In this document: piece after piece, positions 10,651 to 18,926 of the stretch
Position numbering within the stretch: position 1 is the first letter of the stretch
How the letters are laid out: every line of letters begins with the position of its first letter
From: Septoria linicola
Lineage: Eukaryota > Ascomycota > Dothideomycetes > Mycosphaerellales > Mycosphaerellaceae
Assembly: GCA_024114885.1 (NCBI GenBank)
Contig: CP099434.1
Span: 1-36,923, forward strand
Direction: 5' to 3'
DNA length: 36,923 bases
The notes under the pieces: model-generated
Database searches by the model: none
What the model saw: the letters and a program-made list of their open reading frames with translations, nothing else
What the model was told of the DNA's origin: nothing
Position numbers and translations under genes: made by a program

Positions 10651-11316
10651 TTATTGTTTTATTGTAATAACAATAGCTCCTACCATAGCCAATAAAAGAA
10701 TTATAGATGTAAGTATTAATCATAAAGGGTAGGCAGTGTAAAGGATGTTACCAATAGTAGTTATATGGGAAGTTTCTGCTAATACGGCATCTCATATGTG
10801 AGAACTTATGAATGATAAGTCATCATTGTAAAGCTCGGAGTTATAAGAGTTCAATCCATAACTTGCGTAAAAATTAGTAGTTTCATCTGCGTTACTAACT
10901 TTATTTAAACCTAGATTATAAAGATATCCTTTAGCAACAAAGTTATTAGGTAATAGCTTAAATAATGTTAAATTAAATATGATACCTATAATTGCGGCTA
11001 AAGGAACACTATTGTTATTATCTGTAACTAGTTCAGATATTCTTACATTAATAAGCATTAAGATAAATAGAAACAGTATAGAAACTGCTCCTACATACAC
11101 AAGTAAGTAGGAAAGACCTATAAAATTAATACCTAACATCATAAGATATCCTGCTATGTTAAGAAACAATCCTATTAAAAACAAGACTGATACTATAGGA
11201 TTTTTACTAATAACAACAAGAATACCACATAATACAGAAAATACTGAAATAGTATACAGAAAATTATAACTTAAACCATTCGTAAAGGTTTCATTTAATA
11301 TAAATAAGTTTGACAT
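10651..11316 (-). CDS. nad6: NADH dehydrogenase subunit 6
   Basis: Complex I membrane subunit, 221 aa with TGA as Trp (two late TGA codons near 10790 and 10720). It starts MSNLFILNETFTNGLSYNFL and includes the conserved YLLVYVGAVSILFLFILMLI helix. It ends in a hydrophobic helix and VITIKQ. The first codons are duplicated at 27.9 kb, where they lead a chimeric ORF. Confidence 0.95.
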
Positions 11317-11458
11317 AAATATAATATCTTATTTGTTTATTCTCGGTTGAAAGTTATATTACATTAACGTTTTTATTTATTCTAACAATGCTAAACGTTG
11401 TTTTTAAACTGTTAATGTATTTATTAAAATACAAACTAAAAATAAAGAGACAGTATTT

Positions 11459-11529
11459 AAGGAATAGGTGATTTGAACACCTAACCTACCGTGTGTAAAA
11501 CGGTTGCTCTACCAATTGAGCTAATTCCT
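11459..11529 (-). tRNA. trnV: tRNA-Val (UAC)
   Basis: Acceptor AGGAATT with TATTCCT (last pair mismatched); anticodon stem CCGTT/ACGG region with loop TTTACAC (anticodon TAC). It lies upstream of nad6. The nad6 start, spacer and this tRNA recur as a copy at 27.86-28.15 kb. Confidence 0.91.
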
Positions 11530-11583
11530 TTTGCATAAACACATTATTTAATTTTTAGCCATTGTTACGCTTTTTCCATTTTA

Positions 11584-11656
11584 AGCCAGAGGAGAAATTC
11601 GAATTCTCATTATTAATGCATGAAATTAATGTTCTAACCAATTGAACTACTCGGGC
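11584..11656 (-). tRNA. trnM: tRNA-Met (CAU), copy 1
   Basis: Acceptor GCCCGAG/CTCTGGC with one mismatch; T stem GAGAA/TTCTC; anticodon stem TTAAT/ATTAA and loop TTCATGC (anticodon CAT). One of three distinct CAT tRNAs; which is the initiator was not resolved. Confidence 0.9.
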
Positions 11657-11747
11657 GATACTAATACCTTTATATAGATTTATTATACTACATTACGGTA
11701 TGCTATTTTATATTGTTTTCATTTTATAAAATATGTATTACTCTAAA

Positions 11748-11822
11748 GGGTGGATACCCTGACTTGAACAGGAAACTTACTGTGCCACATACAGTTGTTC
11801 TACCTATTGAACTATATCCACC
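11748..11822 (-). tRNA. trnH: tRNA-His (GUG)
   Basis: Acceptor GGTGGAT/ATCCACC; anticodon stem ACTGT/ACAGT, loop ATGTGGC (anticodon GTG); discriminator base C, the histidine identity base. Confidence 0.93.
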
Positions 11823-11848
11823 TTTGGTTTATAAAACATACCCTTATT

Positions 11849-11917
11849 ATGTTGGAGTGATTCGAACACTCATAGGTAAATACCAAAAATTTATGACTTG
11901 CCGATTAGTCTACAACA
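11849..11917 (-). tRNA. trnQ: tRNA-Gln (UUG)
   Basis: Acceptor TGTTGTA/TCCAACA with one mismatch; anticodon stem TAAAT/ATTTA, loop TTTTGGT (anticodon TTG). Confidence 0.9.
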
Positions 11918-11993
11918 TATTAATGTTTTTTTACTTTAAAGTTGCTTTTTTTTTTTACAAATACGGCTGACTAATTAAGCATCTTATACTGCA

Positions 11994-12077
11994 TAAGGTA
12001 AATCCGACTTGAACGGATAAGATTTATAAATCAAATAGTCCTAAGCTATTCATGTCTACCAATTCCATCATTACCTT
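11994..12077 (-). tRNA. trnL: tRNA-Leu (UAG)
   Basis: Acceptor AAGGTAA/TTACCTT; anticodon stem AATAG/CTATT, loop CTTAGGA (anticodon TAG); long variable arm. Reads CUN. Confidence 0.92.
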
Positions 12078-12110
12078 TTATATACCCATATATGTGTCAA
12101 CCACGTTTAA

Positions 12111-12184
12111 TGCTCGAGATAAGATTTGAACTTATAACCTAAACATCTTCAGAGTTCCGCTCTACCAGGTTGAGCTTCTCGAGC
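12111..12184 (-). tRNA. trnF: tRNA-Phe (GAA)
   Basis: Acceptor GCTCGAG/CTCGAGC perfectly paired; anticodon loop CTGAAGA (anticodon GAA). Confidence 0.92.
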
Positions 12185-12207
12185 TTTTAATATTTTAATA
12201 ATTATAA

Positions 12208-12279
12208 TGGAGATATTAGGACTCGATCCTAAAATAACGATATGCAAAATCGCAGTTTTACCAATTAAACTATATCCCC
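12208..12279 (-). tRNA. trnA: tRNA-Ala (UGC)
   Basis: Acceptor GGGGATA/TATCTCC; anticodon stem GCGAT/ATCGT, loop TTTGCAT (anticodon TGC). Confidence 0.92.
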
Positions 12280-12411
12280 TCGTTATAAATGTTAGTTACC
12301 TCTTAATAACTTAATGTGTAATAATTGTTAAACATATATGTTTATGATAATGATTTTTTTTTATACAGCGTCACAGAGTTTATTACATTAAAAAAAAATA
12401 ATTTTTTATTT

Positions 12412-12483
12412 TAACCCACTTGGGAATTGAACCCAAGATCTAATGGTGAAAGCATTACGTCTTAACCTCTTGACTAGTGGGTC
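12412..12483 (-). tRNA. trnE: tRNA-Glu (UUC)
   Basis: Acceptor GACCCAC/GTGGGTT, T stem TTGGG/CCCAA, anticodon stem TAATG/CATTA with loop CTTTCAC (anticodon TTC). Confidence 0.92.
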
Positions 12484-12525
12484 TATATTTATAAAATCCT
12501 ATACGATAAACGACTTTAACCAGTA

Positions 12526-12549
12526 ATTCCACTTAATATGAAGTGGAAT
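12526..12549. repeat. Perfect 9-bp stem hairpin
   Basis: ATTCCACTT, six-base loop, AAGTGGAAT. It lies between trnE and the trnL-like stub. It could be an RNA processing or termination hairpin, or a remnant of a mobile hairpin element. Confidence 0.6.
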
Positions 12550-12563
12550 ATGTCCATTTATAT

Positions 12564-12631
12564 CAGCACTCGAATTTACTGATTAATAGAAAAAAACATA
12601 GTTGTGTTGTGTTAATAATATAAGTTAAAAT
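12564..12631 (-). pseudogene. Stub copy of the trnL(UAA) 5' end and leader
   Basis: The segment starting CAGCACTCGAA followed by an A/T stretch ending ATAAGTTAAA matches, with small indels, the first bases of trnL(UAA) and its upstream leader at 13479-13529. Only the first dozen tRNA bases are present before similarity ends. The GIY-YIG ORF lies between the full tRNA and this stub, the arrangement expected when a mobile endonuclease inserts with a duplication of its target. Confidence 0.65.
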
Positions 12632-12643
12632 CTATTTTTTTTT

Positions 12644-13405
12644 TTATTTTTTTTCTGATAATCTTACTATGTACATTTTACTACTATATAATCCTTTACT
12701 ATTAATACACTTGGCAATATATGAATGATGTATACCTATATAATTTGCTGCAGCTCTAATAGAAGTAAAAGCTTTAATATTATTTATTTCTATTTCAGTT
12801 ACTAACACAGGTAATGCAGTAGTGCTTGATATTGCAGCTATTAATTTTCTTTCTTCACTAAGAGTAATACCTAACTTACTTTTACGTATAGTTTCAATAG
12901 CTTTTTTAGTGTGTTTTAAACCTAAAACCGAACCTGCAGTTTTTAATATATTATACTCAGGATTAATTGTATTTAAATAATACTGTTCCCTACATAAAAG
13001 TTTATCTTTTTCACAGTATTCAAGTATTTCTAATTTAAAGCTATTATAGCCGTATTTTAATAAAGCTCTGTATATAAGGCTCCTACTAACTGTAATTTCT
13101 CTTTTTAAATAAGATACGTTAAAATAGTTTTTTAATCTTTTACTTAAATCAACAGCAGATCCTACGTAACATTTACCCGACTCTAATTGTGTCCACATAT
13201 ATATACCTGATTTACCTTTGTTTTCCTTTAAGATAGAAGGCACTGATTTAGGTAAATCAATATAAATTGTAGGGTAATTCGAACTATATGCAACTATAAT
13301 GCTATAGTTTAATATATTTTCAAACATAATTATAAAAGCTATGTATTGGTCTCGCATTATAGTAGCGGCGTTTGAAATAAACAATAAATGTGTGATATAT
13401 AACAT
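12644..13405 (-). CDS. GIY-YIG homing endonuclease-like ORF (253 aa)
   Basis: DNA endonuclease of the GIY-YIG family, normally found in group I introns but free-standing here. GIY is at residues 67-69 (GKSGIYMWTQ), YVG at 80-82 with Arg90, the SLIYRALLKYGYNSF helix at about 109-123, and the candidate catalytic Glu140 in REQYYLNTINPEYN. A GLKHTKKAIETIRKSKLG NUMOD-like DNA-binding motif and an IRAAANYIGIHHSYI helix-turn-helix-like region follow near the end. Residues 5-19 (THLLFISNAATIMRD) resemble the Nad2 start (LLLFSNAVTLRRD), suggesting that the ORF was once fused to a nad2 exon. It ends two bases before trnL(UAA). Its one obvious Trp is TGG. The catalytic residues look complete. Confidence 0.87.
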   Translation of the reverse strand: MLYITHLLFISNAATIMRDQYIAFIIMFENILNYSIIVAYSSNYPTIYIDLPKSVPSILKENKGKSGIYMWTQLESGKCYVGSAVDLSKRLKNYFNVSYLKREITVSRSLIYRALLKYGYNSFKLEILEYCEKDKLLCREQYYLNTINPEYNILKTAGSVLGLKHTKKAIETIRKSKLGITLSEERKLIAAISSTTALPVLVTEIEINNIKAFTSIRAAANYIGIHHSYIAKCINSKGLYSSKMYIVRLSEKK

Positions 13406-13406
13406 A

Positions 13407-13489
13407 TATTCGAGGAACGAATTGAACGTTCACGATATTTTATCAGAAAAGCTTAAATTTTCCCTGTCTACCAATTCCAGCACTCGAAC
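13407..13489 (-). tRNA. trnL: tRNA-Leu (UAA)
   Basis: Acceptor GTTCGAG/CTCGAAT; T stem GAACG/CGTTC; anticodon stem GAAAA/TTTTC, loop TTTAAGC (anticodon TAA); long variable arm. Reads UUR. It ends two bases from the start of the GIY-YIG ORF. Confidence 0.92.
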
Positions 13490-13735
13490 TTATTAATAAA
13501 AAAAAATTGTCTTAATAATGTAAGTTAAATATAACGTAAGTTAAGTGTAATATTAAGTCTAAGTAAAAATATAAACAAAACACAATATATACATCCAAGA
13601 ATTGTTGATTTTTTTTTTATTATATTTTGTTTTATTATACGAATATATTAGCACTATTGCTTGCGATGTACGTAAACATATTGTATATATGTTCACGATG
13701 TGTAGGTTCTAATAAATCTAATATATGTGGATGCT

Positions 13736-14347
13736 CTATTTTGCTAGTGTGTAAAGCACCAAGCTGTCTATGACAGAATCTGTTTCAAAATTAATACCTC
13801 TTAAATACCTGTTATATAAATTTTCTTTAAGTGGGAAACTTTCGTTTATGGACATAAACAGATCCTTAGGTATTAAATAATTTAAAGGAATAAACCCTTT
13901 GTAGTTAGGTATACCGTAATCATCTAATAAAGATGAAAATGAGTGGTAAGTGTAAAATGCAATTTTCACTCCTTTTACACCTATGATGAAAACTGAAAAA
14001 TTACCTGTTAAGTTACCTATATCGTCAATAGCAACTAATATAGTATCATGTAACTGTTCAACAATGTTTTGCATATTGCTGTTAACAAGACTTTTAACTT
14101 CGATAAAACAATGGGGCATATACCTATTTTCCATAGCATTATTAGGCATATGTTTTTCTATAGAAAAATCAGGCGGTTTATTTGTGAATGTTTGAATTTG
14201 CTCTGCAGTTAGAGCAAATTTACTTACAGGGAAATAGTGCCTAGCTAAACCCAAAGCAGCCCTTCCAGTTGTACGTTCTTTAGTTGACATTGATGTAGTT
14301 ATAAAGACGATACTATCGTTCAAGGATTGTATATTAAAATATTTCAT
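13736..14347 (-). CDS. PD-(D/E)XK nuclease-like protein, mitochondrial-style copy (203 aa)
   Basis: Unknown protein with a probable restriction-like nuclease core. PPD at 58-60 and FIEVKS at 81-86 (Glu83, Lys85) fit the PD...(D/E)xK pattern, with 23 residues between Asp60 and Glu83. The next conserved strand SVFIIGVKGVKIAFYTYH (118-135) and LLDDYGIPNY match the 278-aa island protein at 32.4-33.3 kb, which has KPD, YVELKS, CFIIIQRGTDIGFFEYH and LLFEGFPNF in the same order. Base composition is AT-rich like its neighbours. There is no Trp, so its code cannot be tested. It stands alone between tRNA genes on the same strand. Nuclease activity is inferred only; it may be a degenerate or structural member of the fold. 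Confidence 0.72.
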   Translation of the reverse strand: MKYFNIQSLNDSIVFITTSMSTKERTTGRAALGLARHYFPVSKFALTAEQIQTFTNKPPDFSIEKHMPNNAMENRYMPHCFIEVKSLVNSNMQNIVEQLHDTILVAIDDIGNLTGNFSVFIIGVKGVKIAFYTYHSFSSLLDDYGIPNYKGFIPLNYLIPKDLFMSINESFPLKENLYNRYLRGINFETDSVIDSLVLYTLAK

Positions 14348-14599
14348 AGTTGCTTATAGTTTTTATTCTTCTTCTTAATCTATTATTTTCTTACTAAAAG
14401 TGTAAGCGACCTAATATGTCATCGCAACAGCATATCATAACAAGTAAAAATAACCAGCCTAAATACACAAATCGAAGGCCTTAATTCGATAAAGATCGGT
14501 GAGCCGTTACCCCTGTTTTCTCATTTTATACTGAATGAAGGTTGTATTTAGTTAATTAAATTACAATATTAATGACATGTTGTAACTACTATATACTTT
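14348..14599. other. Spacer with an rRNA-like 20-mer and hairpin
   Basis: No gene seen. The minus-strand segment 14513-14494 contains GGGGTAACGGCTCACC, the same letters as a conserved bacterial-type small-subunit rRNA segment. The native rns has a diverged version there. Next to it is a hairpin (ATCGAA, loop, TTCGAT). It may be a chance match or a foreign rRNA scrap. Confidence 0.4.
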
Positions 14600-14672
14600 T
14601 AAGGCCAAAGTGATTTGAACACTTATCTCAGCTATCATGAGCAGCTTGCTTTACCAATTAAGCTATAACCTT
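14600..14672 (-). tRNA. trnM: tRNA-Met (CAU), copy 2
   Basis: Acceptor AAGGTTA/TGGCCTT with two G-T pairs; anticodon stem AGCTG/TAGCT, loop CTCATGA (anticodon CAT). It could be the initiator or elongator form. Confidence 0.9.
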
Positions 14673-14685
14673 TAATACAAAACTA

Positions 14686-14756
14686 GTGCGGACAAAGGAC
14701 TTGCACCTCTATTTACTGGGCATGAGCCAATTATGTTACTATTACATCAATCCGCA
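14686..14756 (-). tRNA. trnM: tRNA-Met (CAU), copy 3
   Basis: Acceptor TGCGGAT/GTCCGCA; anticodon stem ATTGG/CCAGT, loop CTCATGC (anticodon CAT); intact T stem. A diverged copy of this gene lies at 28164-28234. Confidence 0.9.
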
Positions 14757-14800
14757 TTAATGGTATGTATGTTTTTTTATTATACTACTACTATTATAAT

Positions 14801-14871
14801 AGCCCAGTGCAAGTATCGCACTTACTTCTACCGATTACAAAACGGTTGCATTACTTTTATGCTAACCGGGC
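14801..14871 (-). tRNA. trnT: tRNA-Thr (UGU)
   Basis: Acceptor GCCCGGT/ACTGGGC; anticodon loop TTTGTAA (anticodon TGT). Confidence 0.91.
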
Positions 14872-15069
14872 TTTATTTTGTTGCATAATAACACTAAATA
14901 TTTACTTAAATAAATTTTTATAATTCAGTAGTCAATCATGAAAGTACCTAGATATCAATTTTTTAAAATATAATACTATTAATAATTAAAGTTAAACATT
15001 AAAATTAAATTAAGTTAAGTTATATTGACTTTTTGATTATTAATAACCACTTATGTTTGTTTAGAATAT

Positions 15070-15137
15070 TATCACCTGAACCTTAAACTTGGATCTACAG
15101 ATTAAAAGTATCCTACCCTACCATTAAGCTGACAAAA
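15070..15137 (-). pseudogene. Decayed copy of trnR(UCU)
   Basis: Retains the D-arm sequence AGCTTAATGGTAGGGTAGGA and the GATACTT anticodon-arm start of trnR(UCU) at 17606. However, the acceptor no longer pairs, the T loop is altered, and the anticodon position reads TTT. It is the first member of a decayed copy of the trnR-trnC-trnR block. Confidence 0.75.
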
Positions 15138-15225
15138 ATATGTATAGTTTTATAAATGTATTTTATAGGTTACAATAAAAAAAATTTTTTTTCATACTAT
15201 AATTTCTTTTTTCTTGAAATAGCTT

Positions 15226-15434
15226 CACATGAGACACAAAAGGCTTTGACTGAATCCAATTGAATTGAGTTGAGTTGAATATAGTTTATAATACTCAATT
15301 TACAATATCTACGTAAAACTCTTTATAACGTGTCTATACGGTTTAGAATTATTTGTAAAACGTATACAGAAGCACAACTTATCTACATGTGTCCGTAGCG
15401 CAATTACCTAGCCATTTAAATAATACGCCTGTAA
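15226..15434 (-). pseudogene. Decayed copies of trnC and trnR(ACG)
   Basis: Order and many stretches match 17757-17930 (GAGACAC, ACGTAAAAC, AACGTGTCTATA, then TTATTTGTAAAACGTATAC and CCGTAGCGCAATT). Neither copy folds: the trnC copy has an insertion, and the trnR(ACG) copy has lost its T arm. The shared flank ACTATACATAATT plus a T run closes the copy at about 15460. Together with the decayed trnR(UCU) it forms a degenerate direct repeat on one side of the nad4L-copy cassette. Confidence 0.75.
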
Positions 15435-15473
15435 CACTATACATAATTTTTTTTTATTATTGTATTTAACTAA

Positions 15474-16601
15474 TTAAACTGTACCTATAATGTACCAAAT
15501 TAATCCTGCAGAGATAAGGGTTACACTAATAAGTAATATAAGAAAAAAAAGGTGAATAAAACGATTAACTACTGTTAATGTTATAGTGCTTCTATAAAAA
15601 GGTACCGAATATATAAAACTTATAAAAAAGTTAATTGGTATGAAATAAAACAATCCGTTAACGGCATTGTTTGCATCAAAGTATCCCACCACTACTGTGT
15701 TAGTTAAAAAACATATAGAAGTTCAAAAGGCTAAATAAAATAGCCCATATAGTAGATTACCAAATCTAGGACGAATTTCTTCTAAATAAATTATAGAAAA
15801 ACCACTAATAATTGTAGGTCCTATCCATATCAACAAATTATGTACTACGGATAAATAAGGAAAAACATACAACGTGTATAAATTTCAACTTCCATACGTA
15901 CTTAAAACCATCCCAAAAAAAGCTAGTCACTCTAACACAGAACGACGAAGTGTAGAGTATAAATTAAAAGAAATAGGGGATAAGAGGTAATGATAAAGCA
16001 AACCTCTAATATGTACGTATGATATAGAAGTACTTACACGATAAATAGGGTTTAGCAATAAAGGTAAAATGATAACTTCTTTTATGCTAAATTGCTGAGG
16101 AAGGGTCCCTTGAGCGTATAAATATCATAGGTTAGAACTTATATACGATAATATAGAACCAAAAACTGTGATAATTATATTGAAACCTTTAACAGCTCCT
16201 ATATTATTCAGTATTGATAAATATATACCATTAGTACTAATAACACCAACATATAATCATAAAATATATAATACACCATAAAAAAAACGTTTTAACCAAA
16301 AACTTAGGCTGAATACATGGTTATAATTCATATCTCTACTTACTAGCAATCATACATAGCTTAAATAATCCAACAGTCAACCTAGAATAACATATACTAT
16401 AGTTAAAGTAGAATATATAACGTTCAAACTAGAGTCAGAAAACATAATGATATTAAACTTAAGTATAACATACACGCTATACGTGTAATTTGTTAATATC
16501 TTTACATTTGTAGTTAAGCCCAAATATAAATTAGGTATTAAAAATCTAACATTAATGTATATGAAAAATAATATACTATAATAAAGCTTTTTATAACTCA
16601 A
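15474..16601 (-). CDS. Multi-span membrane protein, C-terminal part (375+ aa), unknown
   Basis: Unrecognised frame, open for 375 codons when TGA is read as Trp, ending at TAA 15476-15474. The product is very hydrophobic, with about eight or more predicted membrane helices (for example GVLYILWLYVGVIS, IIITVFGSILSYI and a final FLILLISVTLISAGLIWYII). There is no clear initiator: the first codon shown is TTG at 16601, the frame is open further upstream, and the first ATG is about 50 codons in. Adding one A to the A run at 16643-16646 would fuse it in frame to the 173-aa ORF upstream, giving a protein of 562 aa. I favour that fused form because the same kind of one-base loss breaks four known genes here. 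I do not recognise it as any respiratory-chain gene. Confidence 0.65.
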
Positions 16602-16639
16602 ATTATAAATGTATTTATATATCCAAGCAGTTCTACTAG

Positions 16640-17161
16640 TTATTTTATTATAGCAATTAATAAATATAAAATCATGGCTGAAAAAACTTTTTTATTTTTA
16701 AATTCACAGTTATCTGATTTGTAAATTAAATTAAAAATAGTAGTTAATGACTTATCTACACAGCCGTTACATACCATAGTACTGATAACTTGCATCAAAT
16801 AAGAAATTACACAAAGTAAAAATATTTGAAATATTCTGTTACTCAGTAATGATAGAAAAGTCCCAATAAAGGGGTTTAAATACCAGTGGGATATAAAATT
16901 GAAATCTTCAAAATTGTTTATATAGTTACCATTACTTAATGGTAAATTAAGTTTAGTGAAGATATTAAAGTAGAAATCTGATAACAGATTCTCAGGCTTA
17001 GTTATATGTCTTCCATTAAGCATAGGCGCAAAAAAATGCATGCATCCTAAATTAAAGCTTATGGCGCTATATTTTATCGTTAATTCAACGTCACTGTATA
17101 AGTAATCCAATAAAGTGGGTTTCAGACTCCCATGTTTAAAAATAACAGTTGTTACACACAT
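16640..17161 (-). CDS. Unknown ORF directly after a nad4L copy (173 aa; probable N-terminal part of a larger membrane protein)
   Basis: It starts with ATG 17161-17159, exactly the position nad5 occupies after genuine nad4L, but the sequence (MCVTTVIFKHGSLKPTLLDY) is not Nad5. The first 90 residues are mixed in character; hydrophobic helices follow (FQIFLLCVISYLMQVI and AMILYLLIAII). Its stop lies in an A-rich stretch, and one extra A there would run it into the long membrane frame downstream. It has the position of a second cistron behind nad4L. Function unknown. Confidence 0.6.
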   Translation of the reverse strand: MCVTTVIFKHGSLKPTLLDYLYSDVELTIKYSAISFNLGCMHFFAPMLNGRHITKPENLLSDFYFNIFTKLNLPLSNGNYINNFEDFNFISHWYLNPFIGTFLSLLSNRIFQIFLLCVISYLMQVISTMVCNGCVDKSLTTIFNLIYKSDNCEFKNKKVFSAMILYLLIAIIK

Positions 17162-17419
17162 TTATTTAAATTCTATAGCTACACTTCCTCTTAATCTGTA
17201 AAAGGCAACTAATATACCTAATCCAATAGCTGATTCTGCACCAGCAATGGCAATTATATAAATTGCATACACTTGACCTAATATGTCGTCAAAATTAAGC
17301 GAAGTAACTAAGATTAAAAATGTTATAATTAATAATATAATTTCTATGGAAATAATATTTTTTCTGTTTAATGCGAAACCAAATACTATGGTTAAAAATA
17401 AAATTAACGATAAGTTCAT
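17162..17419 (-). CDS. nad4L: Second nad4L copy with a small internal deletion
   Basis: 85 codons, open reading frame retained, start MNLSLILFLTIVFGFALNRK. Compared with the genuine nad4L at 22381 it lacks four residues (the LMLI region after KNI) and has a few substitutions. The second half from SLNFDDILGQVYAIYIIAIA onward is identical. The upstream GGTGAAAAAAAAATCAAAAC leader is shared too. The deletion falls in a membrane helix, so function is doubtful. It may serve mainly to lead expression of the adjoining unknown ORF, which begins on the next base after its stop. Confidence 0.85.
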   Translation of the reverse strand: MNLSLILFLTIVFGFALNRKNIISIEIILLIITFLILVTSLNFDDILGQVYAIYIIAIAGAESAIGLGILVAFYRLRGSVAIEFK

Positions 17420-17605
17420 TATTTGTTTTGATTTTTTTTTCACCTTTTTTATCAAATAGCTCCTAATAAGATATACAACGTGATAAAGGTTATATAAATA
17501 ATATAATATTTTACTTTATATTAATAATTAAAGTTAAATGGAAGTAATAATTTAGTTTTTATTTTATTATTTTATTAGTAAAAACTACCTATGCTTAGTA
17601 AAAAA

Positions 17606-17676
17606 ATTCTCACCTAAGACTTGAACTTAGATCTAGATATTAGAAGTATCCTGCTCTACCATTAAGCTAGTAAGAA
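17606..17676 (-). tRNA. trnR: tRNA-Arg (UCU)
   Basis: Acceptor TTCTTAC/GTGAGAA; T stem CTAAG/CTTAG; anticodon stem GGATA/TATCT, loop CTTCTAA (anticodon TCT). Reads AGR. It has a decayed copy at 15.1 kb and a related plus-strand gene at 20.7 kb. Confidence 0.91.
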
Positions 17677-17758
17677 TATATATATTTTCATAAGTAGGTT
17701 TTTATAGCTTATACTGATAAAATTCATGCTAGGGTTTTTTCACTTAAAATATGTTCAT

Positions 17759-17832
17759 AAGAGACACGGAGGAATTGAACCTCAAGTACTTGATTTGCAA
17801 TCAATACGTAAAACCTTTTACAACACGTCTCT
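17759..17832 (-). tRNA. trnC: tRNA-Cys (GCA)
   Basis: Acceptor AGAGACG/TGTCTCT; anticodon loop TTGCAAA (anticodon GCA); T loop TTCAATT. Confidence 0.91.
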
Positions 17833-17852
17833 ATGGTTTAAGGTTATTTGTA

Positions 17853-17924
17853 AAACGTGTATAAGAATCGAACTTATATACTTGTGTTCGTAGCACAATT
17901 CTCTAACCATTGAGATAACACGCT
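17853..17924 (-). tRNA. trnR: tRNA-Arg (ACG)
   Basis: Acceptor AGCGTGT/ACACGTT with one wobble pair; anticodon stem TTGTG/CACAA, loop CTACGAA (anticodon ACG). Reads CGN. Confidence 0.91.
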
Positions 17925-18011
17925 TATAATACTATACATAATTTTTTTTTATTAGTCACGTAAGTTTTTAAGTCACGTATACCGATAAACTAATTATTAA
18001 ATTTTATATTA

Positions 18012-18236
18012 TTAGGCTACGTATAATAATAAGAATGCCATCATTAATGCGAATAATCCTGTAGCTTCTGCGAAAGCAAAACCAAGGATAGCGTAAGAAA
18101 ATAGTTGCCCTCTTAATGAAGGGTTTCTTGCTACACCTAATATTAAGGCACCGAAAACTACTCCGATTCCTACACCTGCACCTATTAATCCTGTTGTGGC
18201 TAAACCTGTTCCGATAATTTTTGCTGCTTGTATCAT
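18012..18236 (-). CDS. atp9: ATP synthase subunit c
   Basis: Proteolipid ring subunit, 74 aa: MIQAAKIIGTGLATTGLIGA, the glycine-rich GAGVGIGVVFGALI helix, polar loop ARNPSLRGQ, and a second helix with the proton-binding Glu in FAFAEATGLFAL. Intact and of normal length. Confidence 0.98.
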   Translation of the reverse strand: MIQAAKIIGTGLATTGLIGAGVGIGVVFGALILGVARNPSLRGQLFSYAILGFAFAEATGLFALMMAFLLLYVA

Positions 18237-18306
18237 TGTTGTGAATATAAATATCTACATTACGCCTTTGACAGATTATATGTATTATCCTGGTCATTAT
18301 ATACTA

Positions 18307-18377
18307 AGCCCTTAATATGAATTGAACATATATCAGAATATTAACAGTATTCCGCTCTACCGTTGAGCTATAAAGGC
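18307..18377 (-). tRNA. trnN: tRNA-Asn (GUU)
   Basis: Acceptor GCCTTTA/TAAGGGC; anticodon stem GAATA/TATTC, loop CTGTTAA (anticodon GTT). Confidence 0.92.
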
Positions 18378-18555
18378 TTTATATTTATACTTTAATGTAG
18401 GGCTTGTTGCAATTAAAATGTATAAACATAATAAAATTAACAAGTTACATAAAAATGATATTTTTTATTATTTTTTTATTATAATAATAAAAGTAATAAA
18501 CTAAAAAACTGGTCTTATATGCACTTTTATTTTTTTTTTAATTGTATTTATTAAA

Positions 18556-18926
18556 TTACTTAGTATAATGTACCTGTCTACTTTCAATAGATAATGCATT
18601 TTTACCTAGTTCGAAAACAAATCCTAAAGTTAAAACTAAGAAAAATATTAACATAACTATTAATCCAAAAATACCGTTTACGTATGCACTAACTACATAA
18701 GGATATACTAGCAAGATTTCTAAGTCAAATAATAAAAATAGCAAAGCAAAAATGAAAAATGAAATACTAAATTCACTTCTGTTTTGACCAAGGAATGAAT
18801 GGAATCCACATTCAAAAGCACTATCTTTTCATCATACGGATTATGAGGAGCAAATACTAAATTTAAGCCCAATAGTACTATAGCTAGAATGGGTATAAAA
18901 ATAAAAAAAAATGTTTGGCTTGTCAT
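18556..18926 (-). CDS. nad3: NADH dehydrogenase subunit 3, one apparent frameshift
   Basis: Complex I membrane subunit. It starts MTSQTFFFIFIPILAIVLLG directly after the nad2 stop (TAA then ATG). NLVFAPHNPYDEK is followed by a break at 18826-18829, where one extra A (coding strand) restores the Cys-containing DSAFECGFHS loop. The LLFLLFDLEILLVYPYVVSA helix and the end NALSIESRQVHYTK follow in the second frame. The conserved cysteine loop lies right at the break, and both halves are well conserved, so a missed base is the likeliest explanation. Confidence 0.94.

Noticed and set aside
15474..16601. The membrane ORF as a diverged nad or atp gene
   Set aside because: All core genes are already accounted for, and none of the conserved family motifs (quinone loop, essential Arg helix, KTPTIFLNTW-type segments) is present.
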